Counted from the stretch's first letter, positions 33,914 to 47,121 are shown. The stretch: DNA of 64,000 nt from Dipteris shenzhenensis (GCA_047967505.1 CM106540.1), one strand, 5' to 3'. The notes: generated by a model from the letters alone, not told the origin. Program-made: numbers and translations.

Positions 33914-36337
33914 TTATGTCGTAAAGCTAGTTACCTCAGCATTATCACCCAAGAAACTTTGCTTAGCAGGTTCTCTGCAACATTTCTGTATCATCAAATC
34001 TAAATGTGGCACATACCCTTGTTCTCTCATCTTCCCATCTATGTGCTTTAGTTTTGCGTAAATTTCCTCACTTCGTGGGTGGCTTCTGTCTCCGACAATG
34101 AAATCATGAGCCTTATTGTCAATCTCAATAAAGGCCTTCCCTGGCGCCTTCTGTGCAACTGCAGCATTTTGCAGTGCTAACATTTGTTTTGCATCTTCCG
34201 ACATGCCGGCATCAGAAAAAAGTTTTGACATTATTATGTACCAAGAAGCATGCCTACTATCCATTGTGACAAGCTGATCAAAACATTGCCTTCCAATCTT
34301 CACATTCCCATGTTTTCTGCAGTGACTAAGCAAACTTGTCCATCCCACAATGTTGGCCTGGAATGGTATCGTACAAAGCAGTTGCTCTGCCTCAAGTAAG
34401 TATCCTGCACCACCAAGAAGATCAACCATGCAGTTATAGTGTTCAAATGTTGGTTCAATACCATGGTATTCGCGCATCAATGCAAAATGACGATTACCTT
34501 CATCCACTAGGCCCATGTGACTGCATGCAGAAATAATACTAACAAATGTGACTTTGTTTGGTTTCAACCCTTCTCGTTGCATGTTCTCAAAGCATTGCAA
34601 GGCCAACTTACAATTGCCATGCTGGGCATATCCTGCAATCATGGTGCTCCATGTCACCACATTTTGCCTCTTCATTTTGTTAAAAACTGCACATGCACAA
34701 TCCAGTTTCCCACACTTTGCATACATGTCAATTATGGCACTCGCAACAAACATATCACACTCCAAACCACTCCCAATGATGTGAGCATGAATTTGTTTGC
34801 CATGACCCAGGGCTGCTAGATTGGAGCATGCTTTCAAACTGCTGATGTATGTGACTTTGTCTGGTACTAAGCCTGCCTTTTGCATTTGCTCAAAAAGATG
34901 GAAAGCATCCTCACCATGATCATGCTGGGCAAGCCCTGCAATCATTGCATTAAATGTCACAATATCTGGTTCCATGCTTTCTTGTTGCATTCTCTGCAAT
35001 AGTAAGAAAGCCTCTTGACAATGCCCATTCTTCACGTATCCTGCAATCATTGCATTCCACGTCACGTTGTTTGGCCCTACACCTCCCTGTTGCATTTTCT
35101 GAAAAAGTAAGAAAGCCTCTTGACAAAGCCCATTCTGGGCATAGCCAGCAATCATTGCATTCCAAGTCACAACATCCCGCTTCAAGGATTCATCAAAGAC
35201 CCTACGTGCATTCTCAAGACTCCCACACTTGGCATACATATGAATAAGAGTATTTCCAACCATTAACTCTAACCCAAAGCCACTTTCAAGAACGCAAGCA
35301 TGAATTATCTCACCTTGATCCGGTAGCACACTGCTAGAACACACTTTGAGAATGCTGACAAAAGTCACATTATTTGGCAGTATGCCCTCCTGTTGCATTT
35401 GTCTGTAAAGACCAAGAGCCTTGTCACCATGGCCATGTTGAGCATGTCCTGTAATCATGGCATTCCACAGGACAACGTCTCTATATTGTAGCCCATCAAA
35501 TACTCTATCTGCATCCTCAATCCTTCCACATTTAGCATACAAGTCGATGAGGGTGCTGGTGAGAAACATATCAAACTCGATACCACTTTCAATGATGTGG
35601 AAATGGATAAGTTTTCCCTGTCTTAGGGCTAACACACTGGCACAGGCTTTCAGAACAGCAATGAAAACATGTTTGTCTGGTTTCACACTTGATTGTACCA
35701 TTTGGTGATATAACTCTATTGCCCCCTCGCCTTCCCCAACTTTGGCATGTGCTGAAATAATAGCACTCCATGCAAACACATTTGGTTCGAGAACTCTGTT
35801 AAAAACTTGCTTGGATTCTGACAAACACCCACACATATCAAACAAACGGATTAGGTGGCTCCCCAGAAAGGCATTGGACTCCAATTGACATTTTTTCACT
35901 AAGCAGTGCACCTCTTTGCCTGCTTTCAGGTCTTTCTTGTTGATGCAAGCCTGCAAAAGACTGTATAATATGCTGGTGGAAATAAGGGCTCGTCCGTGCT
36001 CGAAATCATCCACAGCCTTTAGGGCCTCATCAAGACGACCCTCCATGCATAACTTCCTAAAATTATCAATAGATCCCAAAGAACTTTCATGTCTCATCGA
36101 CCTACATAATCTAGAAGAAGGCCCAATCTCTAATTGCTCACAATATCCAGGCTTTAAAGTAGATAAATAATCAGCGAATCTCTTCTTGACAGAAGCCAAC
36201 CTAGCCCTGGACTAACTGACGGAAAACCCAACCTTTGCAACATTTAATTCACGAGAATTTGGAAGAGACAACTCAAGTCCTCTTTCAACGGTGCGAAAAC
36301 GGATAATTACGTGTCTTAGGAGAAACAGATTGAACAT
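33914..36337 (-). CDS. PLS-type PPR protein, E/E+ class, with in-frame TAG
   Basis: An RNA-binding pentatricopeptide repeat protein. From ATG at 36337 there are 808 codons to the TAA at 33914. The first residues, MFNLFLLRHVIIRFRTVERG, are hydrophobic, Arg-rich and free of acids until Glu18, as in a mitochondrial transit peptide. Codon 42 (36214-36212) is TAG in the phrase FSVS-x-SRARL; Gln would fit. Everything after it is open. About a dozen PLS motifs follow (MYAKCG, DVVTWNAMIAGYAQ, HGKQIHAHII), then E and E+ regions ending near GYVPHLDLM. No DYW deaminase domain follows, only a short unrelated tail. Such proteins guide organelle RNA editing, recruiting a DYW partner. Without readthrough, translation could start at ATG 36097, losing the transit peptide. 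Confidence 0.85.
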
Positions 36338-37129
36338 GCTTCAGCTTTTTTAGGCGCACACGAGGCTCCAGCCCCATGAATCCGATGAAAATCAAATCCG
36401 AAAGTGGCTGCCGCGAAAAAATCTCTAAGGCATATCACTAACGGCCTGCTACCCACCAAAAACTAAACATCATGCCAAAGGGATTTCAAATGCATAGTAT
36501 GTCGATTTAACTTTTTCATATGTAGAAAAACAAATCCAGACGTGGCTGCTGCCACACAATGCAATGATTAGCCCACCAAATGAGGCTTAATCGGTGGCAG
36601 CACCTACGTAGTGAAATGATTTTTCATAGGTTACCTACCAGGTATCGGTTTCAAGGACGTGGGGCGAAGCCTGGTGCCGGATCTACAGCTTGCTAGTAAA
36701 AACCACCCATCGGCAAGCATTACAGGGCCTGTAAATACGTCTCTACCATGTTGCTGCATTGGGATTATGGAAAAGAGTTAAATACATTCAAAAGGCGTGT
36801 TTGGCCTGCCGTCGGAGGCCTAAGTTAAGGTTCGTCTGTTTGGCGAAAGTAAAATTAATTTCTTTGTTGGTGGCACGCATGGCATGACACGTGTCGTGCA
36901 GGTGATCCGTTCGCATGCATTGGTCCACGTCTCTGTTGCGTGCTCATCGTCTTCCTTCGTCCAGATTTTGCTCATTCGAGTTCGTCAACTGAGCGGGATT
37001 CGTGGTGGATTCATTTATGGAGGATTCCATACCTGGAGAGAAGGTTGCAGGGATCGGCCATGGTTCCAAGGTCGACTGTAGTCTAGTGAGTCCTATGGAT
37101 GCCACGTGTCATATTGGGAGGTAAGGCCG
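36338..37129. other. PPR upstream region, no other gene
   Basis: The 5' flank of the PPR gene. No clear TATA box was identified, and no further gene is recognised before the truncated Copia begins near 37.13 kb. Confidence 0.4.
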
Positions 37130-39250
37130 CAAGCATCCAGTCCCTAGCCTGTGATTTGGAAGGGTGGGACCATGGATGCATCCTAAGTCTAGGAAATGCA
37201 TCTTTTTCTGGGTTATGGTGAAAGTGGAGAGATGGGCTATCGTCTCTGGGATCGAGAAGCAAAGAAAATCATACAAAGCCATGATGTGGTCTTCAATGAG
37301 AAGAAGATGCATAAGACACCCATGAGGGATGTGGAAATCAGGAGAATCATTTTCCAGGATGTGAATCCACCCGCATATGTTGATAGATAGCAAGCTGTCC
37401 ATACACCAAATGTGCAGGAAATGGTGCCACCAAGTACTCCCACAGGTACACAATCAAGGGCAGAGGATGGATCATCTATTGGTGGCAATGATGAGCCAAA
37501 TGTGGCTGATATGCAAGCAGGACAGCAAGCTGAAATCCCCTTGAGAAGAACATCTAGAGTGTCTAGACCACCTGAGAGATTTGTTCCAGGGGTAGACTAT
37601 GTGATGCTTACTGATTGCAGAGAGCCTTCTTCCTATAGAGAGGCTATGATGCACAAGGATCAGCGCAAGTGGGAGTATGCTATGCAATCAGAGATGAGTT
37701 CACTCATAAAGAATAAGACTTGGGACTTGGTTTCTTTGCCACATGGAAAGAAAGCATTGCCATGTAAATGGGTCTACAAGATGAAGGTCACAGGTGATGA
37801 TGTGCCTAAGTCAAGGCCCGTTTGATTACTAAAGGGTTCAAGCAAGAGAAGGGTGTGGACGTTGATGAGATATTCTCTCCAGTTGTGAAGATGACCACAC
37901 TTAGATGTGTACTTGGACGTGGCAATAGAGGATATGGAGCTTATGCAGATGGATGTCAAGACAGCTTTCTTGCATGGGGATTTGCATGAGAAAATTTACA
38001 TGATACACCCAGAAGGCTTTGAAGAAAAGGGCAAAGAGCCTTTGGTTTGCAAGCTGAAAAAGAGTCTCTGTGGCCTTAAACAAGTGCCTAGAGAATGGTA
38101 TCACAAGTTTGATGCTTTCATTCAATGCCAGGGTTTCAAAAGAAGTGAGATTGATCACTACCTCTACACTAAAAGGGCTCAGGATAATAGCCTGATACTC
38201 CTGGGACTTTATGTGGATGATATCTTATTGGCTAGCAAGAACACTTATGAGCTTGATGCATTGAAGGCCAAGTTGCATGAAGCCTTTGACATGAAGGATT
38301 TGGGACCTGCTGGTCATATTCTTGGTATGCACATCATGCGTGACCGGAGTAGGAAACTCCTTTGGCTTTCACAGAAGCAGTATGTTACAAAAGTGTTGCA
38401 GCATGTCAATATGGAGGGAGGGAAGGCAGTAAGTACTCCATTGCCTCCATATGTGAAATTGAGTCAGGAAGATAGTCCCAAATTAGATGAGGAAAGGGAG
38501 TCCCAAATCAGATGAGGAAAGGGCCATGATGGCCAAGGTTCCTTATGTGTCAGCAGTTGGGAGTCTTATGTATGCTATGATAGCTACTAGACCAGACATT
38601 GCATTTGTAGTGGGAGTTGTTAGCCGATATATGGCTAATCCAAGAAAGAGGCATTGGGAGGTAGTTAAGTGCATCATCAAGTACATGAAGGGTACCAAGG
38701 AGGTGTGTATCTACTTTGGTAGAGGAGAGATGCATGTATTTGGGTATACAGATTCAAACTATGCAAGGCATGTGGATAGCAAGAGATCCACTTCTGGTTA
38801 TGTGTTCACCTTTGGAGGTGGTGTAGTGTCGTGGATGTCTCGTGCACAGAATTGCACTGCTTTGTCCACCACAGAGGTCGAGTATGTTGCAACCACAGAG
38901 GGTTGCAAGCAGGCTATACGGCTTGATCGGCTAGTGAGAGATTTGGGGACTCATATAGGTGTACCGACATTGCATAGTGATTCCATGAGTGCTATTCACA
39001 GCTAGCACGGAATCTGGTCTTTCATGCAAAGACCAAACACATTGAGGTCAAGTACCATTTTATCAGGGAGGTACTTGAGGACAAGCGCATAGAGCTTGTC
39101 AAGGTTCATACAGATGATAACCCTACAAATATGTTGACAAAGAGTCTACCTAGTCCAGCGGTTTGAGTATTGTCGTGTATTGATGGGCATTGGATAGTAT
39201 GCTCATTGGTTGCTCTCCCTTAAAGGCACATTGGCCTTTAAGTGGGAGGT
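37130..39250 (+). mobile_element. Copia element, 5'-truncated, integrase end to RNase H
   Basis: It starts inside the integrase C-terminus (SRKCIFLGYGESGEMGYRL). It continues through an acidic linker, the reverse transcriptase ([21 protein letters not shown]; catalytic LYVDDILLA) and RNase H (YTDSNYARHVDSKRSTSGY; TTEVEYVA; HAKTKHIEVKYHFIRE). Defects: TAG at 37388-37390, a one-base deletion near 37.81 kb (phrase VPKS), and a roughly 23-bp tandem duplication at 38475-38522 (TCCCAAATYAGATGAGGAAA) that shifts the frame. A polypurine tract precedes the LTR at 39251. There is no 5' LTR, so it is a dead truncated copy. Confidence 0.9.
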
Positions 39251-39420
39251 TGTGGGGGTTAAAGGCCATTGTACCTTAACCCCGATTATGTACAATACTC
39301 AAATGCATATATATATGGATGAAATAGAAGATTAAGGTGTTCTGCACCCACCAAAAACTTGTCTCTCTCAAGCTCCCTCTCTCCCTCTCAGCTTCCGTTG
39401 TGTCCTCACAGATTACCTAC
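39251..39420 (+). mobile_element. short 3' LTR of the Copia element
   Basis: Just after the polypurine stretch AAGTGGGAGG the sequence begins TGTGGGGGTTAAAGG and ends within TCACAGATTACCTACA. That gives an LTR of about 160-170 bp with TG...CA ends. The exact right edge (39410 or 39420) is uncertain because the first bases of the neighbouring 1.4-kb repeat look similar. Confidence 0.6.
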
Positions 39421-39421
39421 A

Positions 39422-40820
39422 ATTGCACGACGGCTTCATCTAAAATGTAACGACAACTAAACAAAGAGAGAGGCCATATGCAAGGAAGTGGCTTGTCATT
39501 CTGGAGGCCACATGCAAGAAGTTCGACAAAATCTACCAGAATAGACAAACCGCAACCATGGGAGATAGAGGTTTGAAGGCTGCGTGTAGTGGGGCTTCAT
39601 CGCGAGTCGTGGTCATTGGTCATTGTAGCGACTTAGCTCTTCGCCAGTGAGGGAGGCATCCAAGAAGCTGGTCCCCCTCTCTACATTTGACATGCCATAT
39701 CATGCTAGGGGTGGGCCGATCAGACATGCATTCCCTCTGCTTCAGAAGAAGGGGCTCGCTGGCCTTAGGCTAGTATATCCTTACCCCTTCACCATGACGA
39801 AGCAAATGATTACAATGCAGGATCACGAAAAAGCTTGCTGTAATGGACGAAATAAACAAGCCGCTAATGCCTTTATCCATGAGTTTCATGGAGGGGACTG
39901 AAACGTCTCTCCCTCCTCGAGCTCCCAACTTACTGAGTACCTCCATATAACATGGATACCTGAGGGAGGTCCATGTGTAGATAGTTGTGCCAGTTGAAAC
40001 CTGTGCCCTTCCCTTGAAGCACGTACTCTGAATGCAGGCTTCCCCAGTAATGTGTACTCCTTTCTCATGGGCTCCCCTGCTCTGCACCTCCTTTGGATGT
40101 GGCAGTATCTTGGGGAGTGGGGAAGACTCTCCCTCCAAGGAGGTCCCCTAGTACTTGACCCCTTAATTCATGGCTGTGGCCCACTGTCCCGTAGCCAATG
40201 TGAATCACTGACACTGAATTATGTTTCAATGCTACCACCATCTCACATTAAATTCAATCCCTTATCTAGTCTCAATTTCGACTGTGTTAGCTCATAAAAC
40301 GGTCCCTCAATGGCTCCATGATCGGATTCTTACCTCTGCTCATGCTATTGACTATAGGTCCGATGGAGGAGTCCCTTGCTAGCTACCATTGGCTACGGAT
40401 ATCTCGAGGTTCTCCCCGTAGATCCATAGAATACTCAACAGTTTTTGGAGACCCCATGGCATAGTCCATTGTATCTTCAATGGTATCTCTCATAGGTGTC
40501 TAATATGCTAGATCTCCATACCTATACTGTAATCCACCTCTTAATGGGTTCAACTCTTGTATCTCCCTCGAATTATCCTCGTGTACACCCCTCTCCATGG
40601 GTATATTTCAGTTCCAATAAGCATATTAAATTATCAATAGTATAACTCTCACTTATCATAAGAGAACCATCTATACCATTATGGAAAATACTCCAAGTAT
40701 CAATATCACACTACTCTCAATTATCTGGATAGATATGTCTCAGTTAATTCCTACAATCAAGATTTTATATATAGTTGTATCGGCCCATCCTTCAAAGGAA
40801 GGATGTGTGTGTGTGTGTGT
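39422..40820. repeat. 1.4-kb direct repeat, copy A
   Basis: This segment, from AATTGCACGACGGCTTCATC to a (TG)n run at 40804-40822, matches 47122-48512 in the same orientation over its whole length with scattered substitutions. One 18-bp indel is present near 39940. Together they bracket the Penelope-like region. No coding domain is recognised inside. Confidence 0.8.
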
Positions 40821-41026
40821 GACCCACCCACCACATTCCTAGAGGTCCAACACACAATCCAAGTGAGGGCAATAGACTGCCCATCACTATGGATTGGATC
40901 GGCGGACTACTGCCCAATAAATAAGAATATATAACTTATAAGTTCAGAGGAATTGTGGATTGTGGAGGTGTACCTACCCAACCACTTCCTCAAATTTCAA
41001 AGGTCCAAGTCGCATCTGGGGAACTC

Positions 41027-42114
41027 CTAATGTATGAATCTTTTGATTAGTTTTCTACTTTTACCTCTCTTGAACCCATTCCCTTCAAAGTTCCCAATCA
41101 ATTTCTTAATTTGCATAAAGGCATTGAAATCCTCTTTCTTAGTGTATAGTATGGGCATTACTTGGGGAAGGATTACTTTCTCAGTAAATGATAAGGGTCC
41201 GTTACTATCTCCCAAATGAACTGACATATTGGGTAGTCCAGGAACTCAGTTTTATCATATTTGTTCGTCACTGCTACTCCATGGCTCTTGTTGGTAATAG
41301 TAATGGACATATTCAAGAAGTTGGCTTTTACCCCTATAGCAATACCATCAACCCCAACTTGTATATCCACTGTAGTGTCTTTAATTTCCAAGAATTGGAG
41401 GGGGTAAATCCAAAGTGGATCGATCTCATCACTCTCTTGTATTTTGAAGAACTCTTTTGGGGAATCCACATTGATTAATAATATATCATCCATATTTCTA
41501 AATGGGTGTTTAAATTGGGATAGTCTCCCCCAATCCTTTTTCTCCCATAATTTAGTAATGAAGTTATGCTCAAACCAATGTAAATATAAGCTACACCATA
41601 GGGGTGAGCATGAAAACCCCATGGGTATGCCTGAGATTTGTTTATATACTTGGTCTGCTTGTCTCAAGTGCATGTTTTCTAGGAGCCGCATATTGGTCAT
41701 GATACATTCTTGCTCTGACCATGATATCATGGTCTTACTTCGTCTATTACTCCATGAAGCTTTTTTCCTATTCCAGTTTAAGTTCAGATATTTCTTTTTC
41801 TTCCCTCCATAAGCCATGCTAATGATTTCTGATATAACCTTCTTCAACCCATACCTCCCGTCCAAAGGGATATTCTCATAGCACTTTCCAATATCTGTAG
41901 TGAAGACTGAGTGGATATTTTTTTATAAATTTAGTTTCACCTCATAAATGGAACTGACTTTCCAAAATGCACTCATGGTAATGTTGGCCTCCAATTTTAT
42001 TTTCTCTTGAAGATCCCTGGATGACTCCATGATGGGATCCAGGCATGCTTGTAATGGAAAGTGATTAATGATGCCAATTTCAAAAATACACAAAGGTGTG
42101 CATTGGTAATCCAT
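41027..42114 (-). mobile_element. Penelope-like reverse transcriptase
   Basis: Minus-strand motifs in order: TTDIGKCYENIPLDGRYG (RT motif with the first catalytic Asp), QISGIPMGFSCSPLWCSLYL (the GIPMG motif), FRNMDDILLIN (the catalytic MDD in place of YxDD), IYPLQFLEIKDTTVD, then NKYDKTEFLDYPICQF and a C-terminal helix region (FMQIKKLIGNFEGNGFKRG). This order is that of Penelope-like retroelements rather than LINE or LTR RTs. One TAA and a frameshift break it. No GIY-YIG endonuclease follows the RT. The family call rests on motifs I can see; the absence of endonuclease may reflect decay. Confidence 0.75.
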
Positions 42115-42311
42115 CTAAAAGTGTTCTTGTGAGCTTTGAAGGTAGCCATGAGGTATGGCAACGAATGAGAGTCCAAAGTAATATTTAAGTTAAAGTCTTG
42201 AATATCTTCGACCAGTCAGTCTAAGATGTATGGGCTATCCACTCATGAAAAGTCTCGGCTGGATACCCTTAGTACTGCTTTGATTGTCAATGAAATTCTT
42301 GCAAATATATA

Positions 42312-44331
42312 CTAGAGTTGACCTGTGGAAGTAATAAGAAGGGATCTTGTTAGTCTCCTAACTTCCTTTATTATAGACGGTATTTTCATGGGATCCCCTC
42401 TTTCATTAATGTTTAGTTTCTTCCTCTCAGCCAAACTCCTCAAATGGTCAGTGCAAAATAATCCAAACTCCCTCTCCATTGGCTTCAGCAATTCCAAAAA
42501 CACAAGATTTTAGTGTAATTACTTGATTCCAAATCATATCTAATGTATCTAGCGTCCCATCAATACTCAAATGTTTTCTAGGGATATGTCCTTATCCTTT
42601 CTTCAAATATCCCTTTAATGTGTTCTCACCCACAATTTCATTATCAATAGTACACACATGTCCCCATTCCAATTTAATGAATTTCTTAAAAATACTAGTT
42701 TCACATTGACATACAATCTTTGATCCATCCCTGAATATTGTCCCCAATTTACAAATTCAAGATGCTAAATTACCAAAAAACCTCCAAGCAATACTAATGT
42801 CCTTCATGGTGTCAATACAGTTTTTCCATCTTGTGGTGGGAGAGAAGGTCTATAAATAGTTTTTTAATCGAAAACATTTCAAGTAGAGGGTTATCAAATA
42901 CTGCATGAACAAAGAGGTTAGCCTTCTTCTCTTTACTCATCAGAATTTTCCTGCTATGTGGTAACATCATGATACTTCTCAAGTGAATGTCACATACCTA
43001 CCATAATTTAGTCCTTGTCATCATAAAGTAGATGTCACACAAGAAGATTCTTGTTCTTTGTATTAGTGTACGACAAGGTCTTACCACCTCTTAAGATCTT
43101 TGATGGTCGTACTTGGGATTCCGGACTATCCAGATGCATCAAACTCTCAGAAGGGGGTTGCCATTCAATCATCTTACTAGAATAGTGGTCTCTAGGTGAA
43201 TAATAAGATGTGCATCCCCAGCCCCTCATAGACCCGATGCGTCCTGCTGATCTCTCTCTCGCTCGCGATCCATATACTCTAGAGGGTAGCGTCTCAAGGG
43301 ACCGTAGCATGAGTTCTCCATACGACATCACTCGTGGCAATGGTTGGGGTACTAATGGAGCAAGGGGGTTCTTCTCCAAATTCTTAATGCCTAATAAAAC
43401 CAGCTCCCTCATGTAGTGGAATGTGAGAGAAGCCTTGCAAAATATAACCATATCACTAGCCTTCATAAATCAAACAATTACAAATATTAGTAACATCATT
43501 CTTAAGTATAAATTATGCCAAATGCATCAATGGATGAAAATACATCATACATGCCTTCATGAATAAAAGGAAGGAGTTGAAGGCTACTTTCAATGGTCTG
43601 TTTGGAAAGAACACTGGAAGATTGTGCAACATGTACCAGATTCCATGGTCATACCACAATGGCTGTGCTCTGTAGTCAATCTTTTCCTCCAAACATCTGC
43701 ATTTAATATAAGGTCTTCCAACATTGAAGACATCATTCAAGTACTTAGGAGTTCTCCTTTATGTGTCTGATATCCGGCTCTTACACCTCCCAAAAACACC
43801 CACGAGGGACGGGCACCTACCTGTAGCAAACGCTGGCATTGGGCAAAAGTTGGAAAGAGGGTGATTATGTGTGATGCTAATATTGAAGCTTTGTGCTTGT
43901 CTTTTTTCTTCCATTTTCAATGTTTTAGATGATTCAACAAGATCTGCTAGAAAAAGCCACATGTCTGGTGCAAATGGTGCTAATAAATTCATATCATGAA
44001 GTTCTCAAACTTTGTTATCATATGCCAACAATTCAGCTTCCAACACCCATGGAGGGAAAAAAGGATTAGTATATGTATGTGTAGAGCTCTTTTTCGGAGT
44101 GACTGCTGTAGACATAAGTTGATCTAAGAATATTGTCTCTTATACATCTTCTAAGAGTCCCTCAAGATCACAGAAACTATGCTGTGCTATGTTGGAGGAG
44201 GACCCTTCTAGTAGAGAAAAACATTTGAAACCCAGACTTTCAGGGGACAAAGGTCCTACTGGGGGAGAGAGATTAGAATATATCAAGAGGTTCCTCATTG
44301 TGTCGGGAGACTTTTCAACAAATTCCACCAA
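42312..44331 (-). mobile_element. upstream coding remnants of the Penelope-like element
   Basis: Minus-strand frames, in order from 44331: a segment with SLLEGSSSNIAQHSFCDLEG, then APDMWLFLADLVESSK, NDVFNVGRPYIKCRCLEEK, YYSPRDHYSSKMIEWQPPS, and a block at about 42840-42530 containing TTRWKNCIDTMKDISIAW and HIPRKHLSIDGTLDTL. Interspersed TAG, TAA and TGA codons break the frame. They read as one long N-terminal extension of the RT protein, but no known domain is identified, so membership in the same element is inference from continuity and strand. Confidence 0.4.
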
Positions 44332-44399
44332 ACAGCATTATCCTCCTCCATTAATTGATCCAAAGACAAAGATAACTGATTAATAACCTCCAAAATTTT

Positions 44400-47120
44400 A
44401 TCTGTATTTCCCAAAGGAGTGCATGAATAGAAATGTGACGAGCCACTCAACAAGGTTGAAGACCTCTAGAGGAATATTACTAACTCATATGCAATGTCGA
44501 CGACTCCTTTGTGTGACAAATCTTTGGCATTGGTGCAAATATTCATAATTAATTCCCTTTTCCACATTTCTACTACCCTTTTCCATATTTCAATAAAATA
44601 TTCATCGACACATTCAAAATTGTATTACTTCATTACCCTTAATCAAATCTTTCCACCAAAATGTCAACTCACACTCATCTCATATGAAACTCTCCAAAAT
44701 CCCTCATATTCCAAGACTTATCTTCTTCCACACAAAGGGTCCAAAATGTATTCTAGATATGTAAATTATCATTGCATAATATAAAATATTGGTGATACAA
44801 TCAGCCAAATATAAGTTGGAAAGGGGGTATAAGATGTCCCAAATCTGTCATCAACATTCCTCTTTTCTTTAAAAAACCTCATACCATCAATTATGGAAGG
44901 TGAACCAGGATAAAAATATGTTCCTCCAAAAAACTGTGTACTAACAGTTATAACTAGGGATTACTGAGTTATCTCAAAACATCCATGTATATGGTCTATC
45001 CATACAAAGGAAGATCTATTCCCAAAATTCTCAATATTAGCCAAAGGTTATATGCAAAAGAACAACTAATATTATAAGGTAATTAGATGTATCTATCCAT
45101 CCCGTCGGTAGTAGATAGTGTGCCAATGTAATCTTCAAAAACCATCGTCTGCAAATTTGGTTGAGAAGTGTGCCAACTCACCTGCATCCATCCACAAAAA
45201 GGGCAAGTTAGAACAAGGACCTTTTAATGTGGGACTGCATGCCTCCATGCTGGCCCACAGTTGCTATCCATGTCACCCAACTTGATTTGCAATAATTCAC
45301 AATATGGCAATTGAACTCCCAAAATATTCAGTAAATGAAAATAAAAATACTCAGTAAGTGGCTGTAATGATTCCTGGTAATACAAATTATAAGCAAGAAT
45401 GATTCCTATGTATTCCTTTCTAATATTCATCTATATGTGATTAGGGATATAATCATTATTGTCCCAAACTTCTTTCTCACTATTAATTAGGGATAGGACA
45501 GCTATATATCCAACTTGTATTTCAGTTCAATAATGCAACATACGAAAAAAATTCACACAACCTTACTAGATCCACCAGTATCTACTTATTTCATTTATGT
45601 AAAACATTACTTCTCAAATGGAATAAAGGCCCCTTTCCTTGAGACTTTATATGGAGTATTCTACACTTCCTATAGGGGACAGCACTTATATAGCTATACT
45701 CCAAATGTACAGAGGGACTGATCTTGTTTTCGTCACAAAGTATTTAGTTTTTTTTATATATGTAGAAAAATTTAAGGTTGCAAACTGGAATAACTCATGT
45801 ATATTCTCTTATCTACCGTTTCTAATGTTAAATGAGTGTTAAAGGGAGACCATCATTAGTGTCCCTTGTCTGTCCTCAAACTCATACTCCGAGAAATGAT
45901 AGCTATCTGCTTATTTCATTAATGCAAAATAATAATTCTCAGATCGGATAAAAAGGCCCATATAAAAGCTATTAGTTATACAACTACTCTTTCACTCAAG
46001 TAGTATACTTCCCAATGAATGTTCGAAATCAAAATCAATGAAATAATCTTACTGTAGAAATTTATTGTAACCTTAGGAGAAGGAATATAGCTATTGCAAC
46101 ATTATGAGAATGTATATAGCTCATAAAGTAGCATTAGGATAGCGTATATAACTCACAAAGTAACATTTCTATAATACCAATCTATTAGTAACTCAATGTT
46201 AGAACAAATGAATGAGGTCATGCGAAATCAGTCTCATAAGTTCAGCATGTTCCATAGTACTCAAAATGCTCATATTCTGTGGAGTCTAGAAAATATATGA
46301 GATAATCTCTATTGCGAAAGTGCTAATGTAGCTCCTAATCTCTGACAAATAGAGAACCATAGTTCAATATGGAGGCATCAAAGGATACTTTAGCACAACC
46401 ATAGGCAAACGTAGAGAGATACTTCAGCAATCATAAATAACAGATCCAATGCTTTATTGATCCTTCTATCTCGAGCTATCTCCAACTAGTGTTATCACGT
46501 CGTATGTCAGGAGTTTTGAGCATATTCGTGATTCCTGAGGTGCCAGATGCTCTTCCCAAGCTCGTGGTGCCCAACAACTAAGTCCTGACTATGTGATGTT
46601 TGGGACAAGGTTCATCACGCTTGAGTGGAGGTGTAAGCTCTCTATGTTATTATGTTGTAGATCACAGTAGCTTATAACATTAGACGATGAGCCATATGTT
46701 GGATTTGTTACATGTTGTAGCCCATGCAAGTCTAAGAACAACTATTTTTGTAACATTGTTGGCTCCAACCATAATCATCTTGGGCTCCCAACCCTCTCAG
46801 GAGTTGTAGTGAGCAAGGCATAGCTCCGTTGATAATGCGACTAGGGATGAAATGCACAGACTAGCACTTGGAGTTCTGTTAATGCAGTAGCTAGGTTCAC
46901 ATAGGATATCAAAATACGAGCCTCCGGTGTTTAGTCTTCGCCACATCATGTGTGCTTTCCTACACAACACAGACCTCTTTAGAGCAGAGCCTATTTTCCT
47001 CCATCAAATCATCTCATATGAAATTGTTCATAGTGAAGAGCCTAGACAACTTGGCCAGCTCTCATTCTATCAATAGAATTGATGTTGTTGTAGAACAAAG
47101 CAGGTAGATCATGACTACCC
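44400..47120. other. AT-rich, no gene recognised
   Basis: The interval is AT-rich with only short frames. It belongs to the interior of the 39.4-48.5 kb repeat-bounded unit. No splice chain, RNA gene or protein domain is visible. Confidence 0.5.
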
Positions 47121-47121
47121 A

